A DNA stretch of 19,099 nt from CAG-791 sp003447895 (GCA_946620035.1 CAMOMX010000036.1:1-19099); one strand, 5' to 3'; shown: positions 1-7,847, counted from the stretch's first letter. Made by a program: numbers and translations. Notes: generated by a model not told the origin, from the sequence alone.

Positions 1-335
1 TCCCGATCGTCGTCGCCTGCTTCCAGTCGACTGACTATCAGCTGATGATCATCGCTATGTCCGCCTGCATGGCAGGCGCTGTCTGCGGCGACCACTGCTC
101 CCCCATCTCCGACACGACGATCATGTCGTCGGCAGGCGCGCAGTGCAACCACCTGAACCACGTTTCCACGCAGCTCCCTTACGCGATGACATGCGCGGCG
201 ATCTCCGCTCTGACCTACATCGTGGCAGGCCTTACAAAGAACGTCTTCCTGTCCCTGCTGGTCGGTCTGGTGATCCTGATCGCTGTTATGTATGTGCTGT
301 CAAGAAAGGCGGCCAAGGCGAACGCACAGGCGTGA
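1..335 (+). CDS. NhaC-family Na+/H+ antiporter, C-terminal fragment (5' end outside window)
   Basis: The reading frame is open from the left edge (first full codon at position 3) to a TGA at 333-335, giving about 110 C-terminal residues. The stretch GDHCSPISDTTIMSSAG followed by a histidine-rich NHLNHVSTQLPYA is the conserved late transmembrane region of the NhaC family (PF03553), inner-membrane secondary transporters that exchange Na+ for H+ or, in some members, couple malate/lactate exchange. Two more hydrophobic segments follow (around YAMTCAAISALTYIVAGL and VFLSLLVGLVILIAVMYVL), then a short basic tail. The ATG at 45 is internal, because the family motif context continues upstream of it. 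The exact substrate cannot be told from the fragment. A strong terminator follows directly, so this is the last gene of its transcript. Confidence 0.9.
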   Translation, partial: PIVVACFQSTDYQLMIIAMSACMAGAVCGDHCSPISDTTIMSSAGAQCNHLNHVSTQLPYAMTCAAISALTYIVAGLTKNVFLSLLVGLVILIAVMYVLSRKAAKANAQA

Positions 336-377
336 CCTGAAGGCTTTCATAAAAAATCTGAATCGCAAGATAAAAAA

Positions 378-421
378 GAGGGATGTGACTTCCGTGCGTC
401 GGTTTTCACATCCCTTTTTTT
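378..421 (+). terminator. Rho-independent terminator of the NhaC-like gene
   Basis: A perfect 9-bp stem GGGATGTGA (380-388) / TCACATCCC (406-414) with a 17-nt loop is followed by seven T residues (415-421). It begins about 45 nt after the NhaC stop codon. The A-run on the other side (372-377) would give a weaker U-tract on the minus strand, so it might also act on the lipoprotein transcript coming from the right. Confidence 0.88.
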
Positions 422-541
422 GATTTATCATCTTTTCCTATCCGATCCGTTTCATGAGAAGTAAACTATCTCGAGTTCAGTTCCCTCCTTCGGTGTCCAG
501 AAGCTGCCTTATCAGGCGGCCCATCAAGTTTCCGGAGCCAA

Positions 542-1714
542 TCAGTCAAACATATTTATTATTCTCATTGGCAGTGGTTCTATTACTTTAATCGAGGATA
601 GAATCTTACCGGCAACCAAACGACTATTTTCATCTTCAGCCGGGGTTGTACAGGAACACCAATACACGTAATAATCTGTCACAAACACAACTCCACTGTG
701 GTAATATTCTTTTCCATCATCTTTGTCTTTATATTTCCGGCCAAAATATACAGCGGGATTACCATCCACATAACCTTTTTCGTATTCCATGTTTAATCTG
801 AAGTTGGTATCCAGAAATTCCACAAAACACTCTCGATACAAGTCCGCTTCATCTGTGCTGTTTTCTGTGCCATCCCCCCTGTCCTCTCTTGATATCCTGC
901 ATTTAACGGAATTGCCTATCCATACAGCATCATGTGTAATCCTTGAATTAGCCGGAACTTGCAATGATAATGACTTAATTGTCACATTTTTGGTTGACTC
1001 TGATTCATCCCATTTTGTTTTAAAGGTTTCAAACAAAGTCAGCTCCTCGTTTGACCGGCGATGTATTTCCATAAAAATCACTTCACCGCGAAAAAGATCT
1101 ACTGTGAGATCATACTTTTTCCCTTTCCTGAAGCGGCAGTTTATCCCATAGCCATCGCCAAATGTAGCCGTAGAATCCGGAGTTCCAAACGCTTTTTCCA
1201 CATCCTCCTCCGCGTCTCCGATACACACCCCATCCACAGATACCGAATCTGTATTTTCCTTTTCCGACCTTTCAAACGTTAATCCGCATACAGTTCTGTT
1301 CTTTATATCGGTTTCCTTCTCTCCAATCCCGCTCTCAATCTCTGCATAAATTTTAATACTATTTCTTTCGTCTATAAGCTCGGTCTTTAACGCATACCTT
1401 GCTCTGGGATTGTCCTCCCCTTCATTTTCAAGAATATATTCGCAGGTAAGACCACATTTTTGTATAAGCTCCTCCAACGTGATCTCTCCCAGATTCACCT
1501 GCGTCCCATTAATTATTACCTGAGGTTCCTCGCCATCGTCTTCATGTAAATCTTCATTTAGATGCTCGTTTGGCTCGGCAGAATTTGAAACGGCCGCGTT
1601 TTCATTTCGATCTTCACTTTGGGACGTTGTCTTTTTACAAGAAACCAGTAAGACAGCTGTCAAAATCATGAACAAGAATAATAGTTTGAAACGGTAGGAT
1701 GTATAACTCTTCAT
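542..1714 (-). CDS. Putative lipoprotein of unknown function, AT-rich gene
   Basis: This encodes 390 residues with a typical lipoprotein signal peptide: basic start (MKSYTSYRFK), hydrophobic core (LLFLFMILTAVLL) and lipobox L-V-S-C with the lipidated Cys at residue 26. The mature part is hydrophilic. It begins with a disordered Asn/Glu/Asp-rich spacer (about residues 27-65), which would hold the folded part off the membrane. Later segments contain a 'G-(7)-V-x-x-x-F-G-x-P-D' pattern near residues 165-180, reminiscent of small periplasmic or surface repeat folds, but I do not recognise the family. A GAGG ribosome site lies 8 nt upstream of the ATG. The gene is clearly AT-richer than its neighbours: two sampled 60-base lines have 20 and 23 G+C, against 30-31 in lines sampled elsewhere. 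It stands alone between convergent NhaC and the MATE gene, which suggests acquisition by transfer. Confidence 0.8.
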   Translation of the reverse strand: MKSYTSYRFKLLFLFMILTAVLLVSCKKTTSQSEDRNENAAVSNSAEPNEHLNEDLHEDDGEEPQVIINGTQVNLGEITLEELIQKCGLTCEYILENEGEDNPRARYALKTELIDERNSIKIYAEIESGIGEKETDIKNRTVCGLTFERSEKENTDSVSVDGVCIGDAEEDVEKAFGTPDSTATFGDGYGINCRFRKGKKYDLTVDLFRGEVIFMEIHRRSNEELTLFETFKTKWDESESTKNVTIKSLSLQVPANSRITHDAVWIGNSVKCRISREDRGDGTENSTDEADLYRECFVEFLDTNFRLNMEYEKGYVDGNPAVYFGRKYKDKDDGKEYYHSGVVFVTDYYVYWCSCTTPAEDENSRLVAGKILSSIKVIEPLPMRIINMFD

Positions 1715-1815
1715 GATGATTTCCTCGATATGATGTGGTCAAAATAGTAAAGTGGCTATTTGCAATCCGTTTCGATGCATACTCATTGGGCTATTAGCTT
1801 GCTTTTCTACGCTTT

Positions 1816-1850
1816 GGCACCCATGAGGATTTTCTTCAATGGGTGTTTTT
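1816..1850 (+). terminator. Terminator-like hairpin, orphan orientation
   Basis: Stem CACCCAT (1818-1824) / ATGGGTG (1839-1845), with a possible inner GAGGA/TCTTC extension, is followed by five T (1846-1850). No plus-strand gene precedes it. The left arm and its flank, GGCACCCATGAGGA (1816-1829), recur as an exact inverted copy at 1959-1972, so the hairpin may be a by-product of inverted repeat copies rather than a working terminator. Confidence 0.45.
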
Positions 1851-2008
1851 ACAAAGAATTATGCTCAATCAGCCCAAACGAGGACAGATTATAGTTTTAA
1901 ATGGGTGCCAATAGCTCTTCAAGCTGCTTCTCAGCCCAACCACGCCCCTAATGCTTTTTCCTCATGGGTGCCAGCAGTTCTTTAAGTTGCTTCTCAGCCC
2001 AACCGCAC
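1839..2008. repeat. Degenerate 62-63 bp tandem repeat, three copies
   Basis: ATGGGTG occurs at 1839, 1901 and 1964, and TCAGCCCAA at 1869, 1931 and 1994, so the same block recurs with steps of 62 and 63 bases. The second and third copies are close (ATGGGTGCC, a CTT-containing middle, TGCTTCTCAGCCCAACC). The first is heavily diverged. On the minus strand the two good copies would read G-W-A-E-K-Q-L-x-E-L-L-A-P, separated by a stop codon and one codon length short of a perfect frame with the first. This looks like a decayed coding or mobile-repeat remnant. Confidence 0.7.
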
Positions 2009-2104
2009 TCCAATCTTCCGAGAAATGCAGCACTAGGCCCCCTAAGCCCCCTTAGCATCCCAGTCTCCCAAGACCCGCAGCGCCGCACCAACCACCCAAC
2101 GCAC

Positions 2105-3496
2105 CTACATTTCTTCCTCTGACTCCCGCATATCACGAAGCCCTCTCCTGAACCTCCCATACAGCACCGCCGCCGTGATCACCGACGTCACCTCCGCGAA
2201 CGGAGTCGCCAGCGTGACGCCGTTAAGTCCGATCAGCATCTTGAAAATGATCATGGCCGGAATATCGACGACGCCCTTCCTCATGGTCGACAGAATCAGG
2301 GAATACTTCCGAAGGCCCGCCGCCTGAAAGATCGTGTTGGCCATATAGGACAGCGCACATAAAGGCGCTGCAAAGGCAATAACGCGCAGGAACTGCGTTC
2401 CGAATTCCACCGAAGCCGGTTCATCGATAAAGAAAGTGATGAACTGCCTTGCGAACAGTCTGAACAGGATCGTGCAGCAGGTCGTAAAGACCAGCGCCAC
2501 AGTCCCCGTAAAGCGGATCGTCTTCTGCATCCTTTCGTACCTGCGCGCTCCGTAGTTGTAGGCGATGAGCGGCAGGACGCCCTGCGTAAGGCCCATTGTG
2601 GTATTGAAAGCGATCATGTTCACCTTTTTGGCAATGCCCATGCCGGCGACGGCCGCGCTCCCATACTCCACGACCAGCTTGTTGGCGAAGATATTGGAGA
2701 CCATGGCCAGAAATGTCTGCAGCGCGGCCGCTGTGCCGATGGAGAAGACCTCCCCCGGAATGCCCTCTTCCAGCGTGAAGTCCGCGGGCGAGAACGTGAA
2801 CACAGGGTTGTCCCGGTGTCTGTACAGGAATATGGCAAAATACAGCAGCGCGCAGGTATTGGACAGGCAGGTCGCGATCGCGGCGCCGGTAACCTCCATG
2901 CCGGGCGGAAGCAGCACGAACATGAACAGCGGATCCAGAATAATATTGAGCACACCGCCCATAGACATGCCAAATCCCGCCTCCTTCGCCGCGCCGATCG
3001 AGCGCACAAGGTTCCCGCAGAGCGCGTTTCCGAGCGTCGGAATGGCGCCTACGACCATCGTCCAGAACATATAGTCATAGACATAAGGATAGGAATCCGC
3101 ATTTCCCCCGATCATGGGGATCAGCACAGGGCGCGAGAAAAAGACGACAATGCCGTAGATAATTGCCGCGGCCAGGCCGCCGTAAAGGCTGAAAGAAAAA
3201 ACCTTCCTTGCCCTCTCCGTGTCTCCCCGGCCAAGTGCCCTCGAAATGGCACTGGCTCCGCCGATTCCGAAGAGATTGGCGAGTGCCATAATGATGATAT
3301 AGATGGGAAGCCCCACAGAGAGCGCCGCCATCATAGCCGGATTTCCCGTTCTTCCCACATACCACGCGTCTGCGAAATTGTAGATGATATTGATGAGCTG
3401 CGTGATGATCGTGGGGACCGCCATAGTAAACACGGCCTGCGCGATCGGGGCCTCCTCAAAGATCCATGTTCGGTTGTTTCCGCTGTCTTTACTCAT
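2105..3496 (-). CDS. MATE family multidrug efflux transporter (MepA-like)
   Basis: This is 463 residues with about 12 hydrophobic segments, the normal size for a MATE (multi antimicrobial extrusion) transporter, which exports cationic drugs or metabolites across the inner membrane using a Na+ or H+ gradient. The two MatE half-repeats are visible: an early one starting APIAQAVFTMAVPTIITQLI and containing DAWYVGRTGNPAMMAALSV and GIGGASAISRALGRGD, and a second from about residue 240 containing ANKLVVEYGSAAVAGMGIAKK and GLTQGVLPLIAYNYGARRY. These resemble the MepA/VmrA-type subgroup common in clostridia. An AGGGA ribosome site precedes the ATG. The gene lies 151 nt downstream of an ABC exporter on the same strand and could be cotranscribed with it. 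The substrate cannot be deduced. Confidence 0.92.
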   Translation of the reverse strand: MSKDSGNNRTWIFEEAPIAQAVFTMAVPTIITQLINIIYNFADAWYVGRTGNPAMMAALSVGLPIYIIIMALANLFGIGGASAISRALGRGDTERARKVFSFSLYGGLAAAIIYGIVVFFSRPVLIPMIGGNADSYPYVYDYMFWTMVVGAIPTLGNALCGNLVRSIGAAKEAGFGMSMGGVLNIILDPLFMFVLLPPGMEVTGAAIATCLSNTCALLYFAIFLYRHRDNPVFTFSPADFTLEEGIPGEVFSIGTAAALQTFLAMVSNIFANKLVVEYGSAAVAGMGIAKKVNMIAFNTTMGLTQGVLPLIAYNYGARRYERMQKTIRFTGTVALVFTTCCTILFRLFARQFITFFIDEPASVEFGTQFLRVIAFAAPLCALSYMANTIFQAAGLRKYSLILSTMRKGVVDIPAMIIFKMLIGLNGVTLATPFAEVTSVITAAVLYGRFRRGLRDMRESEEEM

Positions 3497-3647
3497 TTCT
3501 TTCCCTGTTTCTCTTCCAAGTCCTCCGGCACTTCAAAACTCACTGTGTAAAATCATGCGGCTCATTGCCCCGCCTCACGGTGCTCTGTACGTACTCCATA
3601 GGACTCCACGTAAACCGTCGCCCCGCTTTACGGGCTCCGTGCCGCCC
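3497..3647. other. Intercistronic region between ABC exporter and MATE genes
   Basis: These 151 bases hold several short inverted repeats, for example CGTAAA (3609-3614) / TTTACG (3627-3632), none with a U-tract. I see no clear promoter or terminator, so read-through from the ABC gene to the MATE gene is possible. Confidence 0.4.
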
Positions 3648-5681
3648 TCAATAGCTCTCTTCACTCTTTCTGATCATCTCTTCCCGAAACTCCTCATAGG
3701 GATCCCCGTAGAGGCGGATTTCCTCCTCCATCTCCAGTTCCCGCTGCCGGCGCTCCATAGCCGTCTTTCTCCGAACCGGCCTGGGACCGCTGTAGGATCC
3801 GCCGCCGTCCGCGCCGATGGGGCTTTCCGGTTCCGGCTCCTCCTCAGGGATGTCCATAGCGCCCTTAAACTGCGTCTCGTAGAGCTCGGTGTAGACGCCG
3901 CCTGCTTTGACAAGATCTTTGTGCTTGCCGCGCTCCGCGATCTCTCCGTCCTTGATCACCAGGATCTCATCCGCCGTCAGGATCGTGGAGAGCCTGTGCG
4001 CGATCAGGATACTGGTCCTGGAGGACACCAGGGGATCGATGGCATCCTGGATCTTGCGCTCCGAGATGGAATCGAGCGCGGACGTCGCTTCATCGAAGAT
4101 GAGAAGCGCCGGGTCGCGCAGCAGAACGCGCGCGATGGAAAGCCTCTGCTTCTCGCCGCCCGAGAGCTTGAGTCCGCGGTTTCCGACCATCGTATCGAGC
4201 CCTTCCGGCTGATTGGAGATGAAATCATAGATATTGGCTCTCTCACAGGCATCGATCAGTTCTTCCTCAGTCGCCTCGGGTTTTACGTATAGAAGATTGT
4301 CCCGGATCGTTCCGTTAAACAGGTAGGTGTCCTGCGTCACAACGCCGATACTCCCGCGCAGGAAGGTCAGATCGAGCTGTTTAACATTCACCCCGTCAAA
4401 CAGCACTTCGCCGCTCACAGCGTCGTAGAGCCTGGGTATGAGGTTCACCAGCGTGCTCTTTCCCGAGCCCGAAGGCCCGACGATTGCGATGCTGTGGCCC
4501 GTATCCAGCTTGAAACTCACATTCTTCAGAATCTGCCTGGAGGGCTCATAGTAAAAGTCCACACTTCGAAACTCCACATTCCCCTCTGCGTGGTCCGGAA
4601 CGATCGCATCGGGCGCGTTCTCGATTTCCACCGGCATGTCAAAATACTCAAAGATCCTCGAGAACATTGCCATAGACCGCATCCAGTCCACCTGGATGTT
4701 GAGGAGCGAGTTCACCGGGCCGTACATCCTGCCAAGAAGCGCCACGAGGACCGTGATGTCACCGACCGTCAGGTCAGAGTTGTAGCGAAGCATCAGAATG
4801 CCGCCCACCAGGTACAGGAGCATCGGTCCGACACTGGTGATCGTGGTCAGGATCACTCTGAACCAGCGTCCTGCCATACTCTCTTTGATATTGAGTTCGA
4901 TCATCCTGCGGTTTGCCTTCTCATAGCGGTCATATTCATACTCTTCCTTGCAGAAGAGCTTGACCAGGGTCTGTCCGCTGACCGACATAGTCTCGTTCAG
5001 GATCCCGTTGATCTCGTCATTGCAGGCCTGCGCCTCCTGCGTGAGGCTCCAGCGCCTCTGACCCGCTTTTCGGGTGGGCAGTGTGAAGAGAGGCACGATG
5101 ATGATGCCCACGGTCGCCAGGATCCAGTTCTTCTGATACATGGCAACAAGCGCCACGATCAAAGTGATCGAATTGGAGAGGATACTCGAAAACGTGTTGG
5201 TGATCACTGTTTTGACACCGTCGATGTCACTGGTCATGCGCGTGATGATGTCGCCCTGATTGTTGGAGGTGTAGAACCGCTGCGACATGCTCTGCAGATG
5301 GCGGTACATCTGGTTTCGCATATCAAAGGTGATGTGCTGCGCGATCCAGGTGTTGAGATAACTCTCCGCGACGCCGATCAGGTTGGCGCCGGCCGTCACC
5401 GCAAGCGACAGGACAATGAAGAAGACCAGCTTGTGAAAGTCCCTTCCGATCAGGCCCTCGTCGATGATCTTGCCGGTGAGGACCGACGGCATCAGCGTCA
5501 TGATCGAGGAAAAGACAATGCAAAGGAGCGTCAGAAAAAGCTGTTTCCAGTAAGGGATAAGATAGGAGAAGACGCGCTTTAAAAGCTGCGGCGTCACTTT
5601 GGGAAGTGCTTTTTTCTCCTCGTCGGACATATAGTTTCTGCTTCCGGGGCCAAAGCCCATTCCGTGGCTTCCAGGGGGCAT
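3648..5681 (-). CDS. ABC exporter half-transporter (membrane + ATPase domains fused)
   Basis: This is 677 residues with the exporter layout: a six-helix transmembrane domain (about 40-325) and a nucleotide-binding domain (about 365-600). The motifs are intact: Walker A GPSGSGKST (402-410), Q-loop Gln450, signature LSGGE (506-510), Walker B LLIFDE with catalytic Glu531, and switch His562. Because its site is canonical it could work as a homodimer, and no second half-transporter lies next to it. The N-terminus (MPPGSHGMGFGPGSRNYM) is a Gly-rich cytosolic extension. The last ~70 residues form a charged tail (EEEPEPESP, then an Arg/Glu-rich helix) beyond the usual ATPase end. A GAGG ribosome site lies 6 nt before the ATG. 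The nitroreductase upstream (60 nt gap) and the MATE gene downstream share its strand. Family members export drugs, lipids or peptides; the substrate here is unknown. Confidence 0.92.
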   Translation of the reverse strand: MPPGSHGMGFGPGSRNYMSDEEKKALPKVTPQLLKRVFSYLIPYWKQLFLTLLCIVFSSIMTLMPSVLTGKIIDEGLIGRDFHKLVFFIVLSLAVTAGANLIGVAESYLNTWIAQHITFDMRNQMYRHLQSMSQRFYTSNNQGDIITRMTSDIDGVKTVITNTFSSILSNSITLIVALVAMYQKNWILATVGIIIVPLFTLPTRKAGQRRWSLTQEAQACNDEINGILNETMSVSGQTLVKLFCKEEYEYDRYEKANRRMIELNIKESMAGRWFRVILTTITSVGPMLLYLVGGILMLRYNSDLTVGDITVLVALLGRMYGPVNSLLNIQVDWMRSMAMFSRIFEYFDMPVEIENAPDAIVPDHAEGNVEFRSVDFYYEPSRQILKNVSFKLDTGHSIAIVGPSGSGKSTLVNLIPRLYDAVSGEVLFDGVNVKQLDLTFLRGSIGVVTQDTYLFNGTIRDNLLYVKPEATEEELIDACERANIYDFISNQPEGLDTMVGNRGLKLSGGEKQRLSIARVLLRDPALLIFDEATSALDSISERKIQDAIDPLVSSRTSILIAHRLSTILTADEILVIKDGEIAERGKHKDLVKAGGVYTELYETQFKGAMDIPEEEPEPESPIGADGGGSYSGPRPVRRKTAMERRQRELEMEEEIRLYGDPYEEFREEMIRKSEESY

Positions 5682-5741
5682 GGGATACCTCTTTCTTAAA
5701 TGAACAATACTTACTCAGCGCCACATGTGCCCGGCATAGTA

Positions 5742-6278
5742 TCAATACTTGTTGATGTGAATCTTTCCGAAAGGCAGTGATTCCAGCGGCGTCTGCGGCC
5801 ACTCTTCCTCCGGCATGCCAAGAGACAGAATCGCTTCCAGCCTGCACTCTGCGGGATATTGCAAAATAGTGCGCACATACTCTTCCGTCGTCTCGCCGTC
5901 CATGGCCATCCTCTCACGGCACTGAATCCAGCAGCTGGCAACGCCGAGCGCGCCCGCCATCAGGTGCATGTTCTCCATCACGCAGCAGCAGTCTTCGGTC
6001 CAGACATCCGACTTTTCCTCGTCCGCGACAACCGCGATCGCCATGTCCGCGCCGACCAGCATCCTGGCCGCGCCGCCCATGCGGCAGCTGGAGAGGTCGA
6101 TCAGCTTCTGCTTGTCCCTGACGACGATCAGCTCCCAGGGGCGGATGGCCCTTCCCGAAGGGGCCAGCATACCGGCCTCCAGGATCAGGTTCAGCTTGTC
6201 CATCGGAACCGGGTCTCCGGAGTAGCTGCGCACGCTTCTTCTCTTTTGCATGATCTCCAGCAGTTCATTCGCATTCAT
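5742..6278 (-). CDS. Nitroreductase family flavoprotein
   Basis: This is 178 residues, the usual size of the small single-domain nitroreductase-fold enzymes, which bind FMN as dimers and reduce nitro compounds, quinones or related substrates with NAD(P)H. The FMN-phosphate-binding start is plain: RRSVRSYSGDPVP (13-25), followed by LEAGMLAPSGRAIRPWELIVV, typical of the family. A later MENMHLMAGALGVASCWIQ segment is the usual central helix, and the ending has the LSLGMPEEEWP pattern. A GGGAGG ribosome site lies about 9-10 nt upstream of the ATG. Its promoter and a palindromic possible operator lie just upstream, inside the end of the AGCS gene and the gap. Its place ahead of two exporters fits a role in detoxification, but that is inference. 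The physiological substrate is unknown. Confidence 0.9.
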   Translation of the reverse strand: MNANELLEIMQKRRSVRSYSGDPVPMDKLNLILEAGMLAPSGRAIRPWELIVVRDKQKLIDLSSCRMGGAARMLVGADMAIAVVADEEKSDVWTEDCCCVMENMHLMAGALGVASCWIQCRERMAMDGETTEEYVRTILQYPAECRLEAILSLGMPEEEWPQTPLESLPFGKIHINKY

Positions 6279-6310
6279 CTCTTCTCATTCCTCCCTTTTA
6301 TGCAAGATAA

Positions 6311-6370
6311 GCGCTGCAGATCTCTCCGCAGCGCCTTACTGTCTCTCCAATATACAGGCAGGTCCTGCCT
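6311..6370 (-). promoter_or_regulatory. Two hairpins in the nitroreductase 5' leader
   Basis: Between the presumed start of transcription and the ribosome site lie two inverted repeats: AGGCAGG-T-CCTGCCT (6356-6370) and GCGCTGC / GCAGCGC (6311-6317 and 6328-6334, 10-nt loop). Neither is followed by a U-tract on the minus strand, so they are not obvious terminators. They may stabilise or regulate the leader, or serve as a weak stop for the AGCS transcript. Confidence 0.45.
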
Positions 6371-6372
6371 TT

Positions 6373-6384
6373 CATTGGCCAATG
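6373..6384. promoter_or_regulatory. Perfect 12-bp palindrome, possible repressor operator
   Basis: CATTGGCCAATG is a perfect inverted repeat lying about 13 nt downstream of the nitroreductase -10 box, that is, around positions +6 to +17 of the transcript. A palindrome placed there is a typical site for a dimeric repressor. No regulator gene is adjacent, so the binding protein is unknown. Confidence 0.45.
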
Positions 6385-6396
6385 ATCCCAATCTCT

Positions 6397-6405
6397 ATTA
6401 TACCA
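6397..6405 (-). promoter_or_regulatory. Extended -10 promoter of the nitroreductase gene
   Basis: Read on the minus strand the site is TGGTATAAT: a perfect TATAAT hexamer with the TGn extension. No good -35 box is seen at the expected distance. It overlaps the last codon and stop of the AGCS gene (stop at 6406-6408) and is followed by the palindrome at 6373-6384. Confidence 0.6.
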
Positions 6406-7797
6406 TTACAGTACGCCTTTATTGGCATTTTTCAGGACCGGAATCTCCGTTTCATCTTTGTCGTTGATGTGCGTTCCGCTGTATTTTTTGGTCTCCGCCG
6501 CAATGACGTTGCTGAGAAGAAGCACCGCGACGATATTCGGGATTGCCATAAGGCCGTTCAGAAGATCGGCCAGATCCCAGATCAGGTTGAGCTCCACAAG
6601 GGAACCTACGAAAATACCGATGACCCAGAGGATCTTGTAGAGCATGATGACCTTCTCACCAAACAGGTAGACCGCGCATCTCTCGCCGTAATAGTACCAG
6701 CCAAGGATCGTGGAGAACGCGAATGTGATAAGGCCTACGACCAGGATCGGAACGCCGATGTAAGGAATCATGCCAAAAGCCAGACTCGTCAGCTCACTTC
6801 CGTTTCCGGACAGGCCGTCGATCGAGGGGTGCTTGATGATGCTGGAGACAAGGACAAGGCCGGTCATCAGGCAGATGACAACCGTATCCCAGAATGTACC
6901 GGTCATGGAGACCAGCGCCTGTTTCTTGGGATTGCGGGTCTGTGCCGCGGAGGCGACAAGGGGGGCAGAACCCATACCGGACTCATTGGAGAAGAGTCCG
7001 CGCGCGAAGCCGTAGCGGCAGGCCGTTGCGACCGTGCTTCCCACAAATCCGCCGCCCACAGCCTTTGTTGTAAACGCGGAGGATACGATCACGCCGATCG
7101 CCTGGCCAAGGACGTCGCGGTTCATGATCAGGATGACCAGACATCCCAGCACGTAGAACGCGGCCATGAAAGGCACGAGCTTTTCGGAGACCTTGGTGAT
7201 GGACTGAATACCGCCGATGATGACGAGTGCGACAATGACACTGAGGACCACTGCCACGATCACAGGGCTCACGCTGAAGTTGGTCGTGATATTGGCTACC
7301 ACCGCGTTTGCCTGCACGGTACAGCCGATTCCGAACGCACACAGGGCTGCGAGGCTCGAGAACAGGATGCCCGCCCACTTGGCATTGAGGCCGCGGTCAA
7401 GCGCGTACATGGCACCGCCGATCATTGTGCCGTTTTCACTCTTGACTCTGTATTTTACGCCGATCAGTGTCTCCGCGTATTTGGTCGCAATGCCGAAGAT
7501 ACCGGTCATCCACATCCAAAAGACAGAGCCCGGTCCGCCCATCGCGATCGCGGTTCCGACACCGATGATATTGCCGGTTCCGATCGTAGAAGAAAGCGCC
7601 GTCGTAAGCGCTCCGAACTGGGAGACGTCACCCTCGGAGTCCTCATCCGCTGTGACAGACATCTTGATTGCCTTGAAAATGTCTTTCTGAATAAAGCCTG
7701 TCCGGATCGTCATGAAAATGTGGGTTCCGAACAGCAGGATGATCAGCGGCCATCCCCAGAGAAAGCTGTCAACAGTACTTACCAGTTGTGCAAACAT
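6406..7797 (-). CDS. AGCS family alanine/glycine/glutamine:cation symporter
   Basis: This is 463 residues, polytopic, normal length for the AGCS family (TC 2.A.25, PF01235), whose members import alanine, glycine or glutamine with Na+ or H+. The diagnostic stretches are present: SSTIGTGNIIGVGTAIAMGG, then GPGSVFWMWMTGIFGIATKY (close to the family's PROSITE signature), GGAMYALDRGL, and ARGLFSNESGMGSAPLVA in the second half. The N-terminus places the first helix at about 10-30. A GGAAGGGGA ribosome site lies just upstream of the ATG. A stable stem sits in the leader. The gene appears to be transcribed alone or together with the nitroreductase. The amino acid transported cannot be chosen from sequence by eye. 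Confidence 0.93.
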   Translation of the reverse strand: MFAQLVSTVDSFLWGWPLIILLFGTHIFMTIRTGFIQKDIFKAIKMSVTADEDSEGDVSQFGALTTALSSTIGTGNIIGVGTAIAMGGPGSVFWMWMTGIFGIATKYAETLIGVKYRVKSENGTMIGGAMYALDRGLNAKWAGILFSSLAALCAFGIGCTVQANAVVANITTNFSVSPVIVAVVLSVIVALVIIGGIQSITKVSEKLVPFMAAFYVLGCLVILIMNRDVLGQAIGVIVSSAFTTKAVGGGFVGSTVATACRYGFARGLFSNESGMGSAPLVASAAQTRNPKKQALVSMTGTFWDTVVICLMTGLVLVSSIIKHPSIDGLSGNGSELTSLAFGMIPYIGVPILVVGLITFAFSTILGWYYYGERCAVYLFGEKVIMLYKILWVIGIFVGSLVELNLIWDLADLLNGLMAIPNIVAVLLLSNVIAAETKKYSGTHINDKDETEIPVLKNANKGVL

Positions 7798-7822
7798 AAG
7801 ATTTTCCCCTTCCTGTGTTTTG

Positions 7823-7847
7823 GCGGCGCCGCCCTCTACAGCGCCGC
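7823..7847 (-). promoter_or_regulatory. GC-rich stem in the AGCS leader
   Basis: Seven-base arms GCGGCGC (7823-7829) and GCGCCGC (7841-7847) with an 11-nt loop form a very stable hairpin ending about 25 nt before the AGCS start codon. It is followed on the transcript by CAAAAC, so it is not a terminator. It may affect mRNA stability or ribosome access. Confidence 0.5.

Larger units (their letters stand above)
1715..2104. other. Gene-free, AT-leaning intergenic stretch with repeats
   Basis: These 390 bases between the lipoprotein gene start and the MATE stop hold no credible gene. They contain a terminator-like hairpin (1816-1850), three degenerate copies of a 62-63 bp tandem repeat (1839-2008) and a small CTAAG-CCCC-CTTAG hairpin (2042-2055). 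A 70-codon open frame on the minus strand runs into this region from inside the MATE gene, but only its distal part matches the repeat. Confidence 0.6.

Noticed and set aside
1948..2160. A 70-codon minus-strand frame overlapping the MATE 3' end
   Set aside because: It overlaps the coding end of MATE, has Gly/Trp/Cys-rich composition and no ribosome site. Only its last part corresponds to the tandem repeat, which I report as a repeat.
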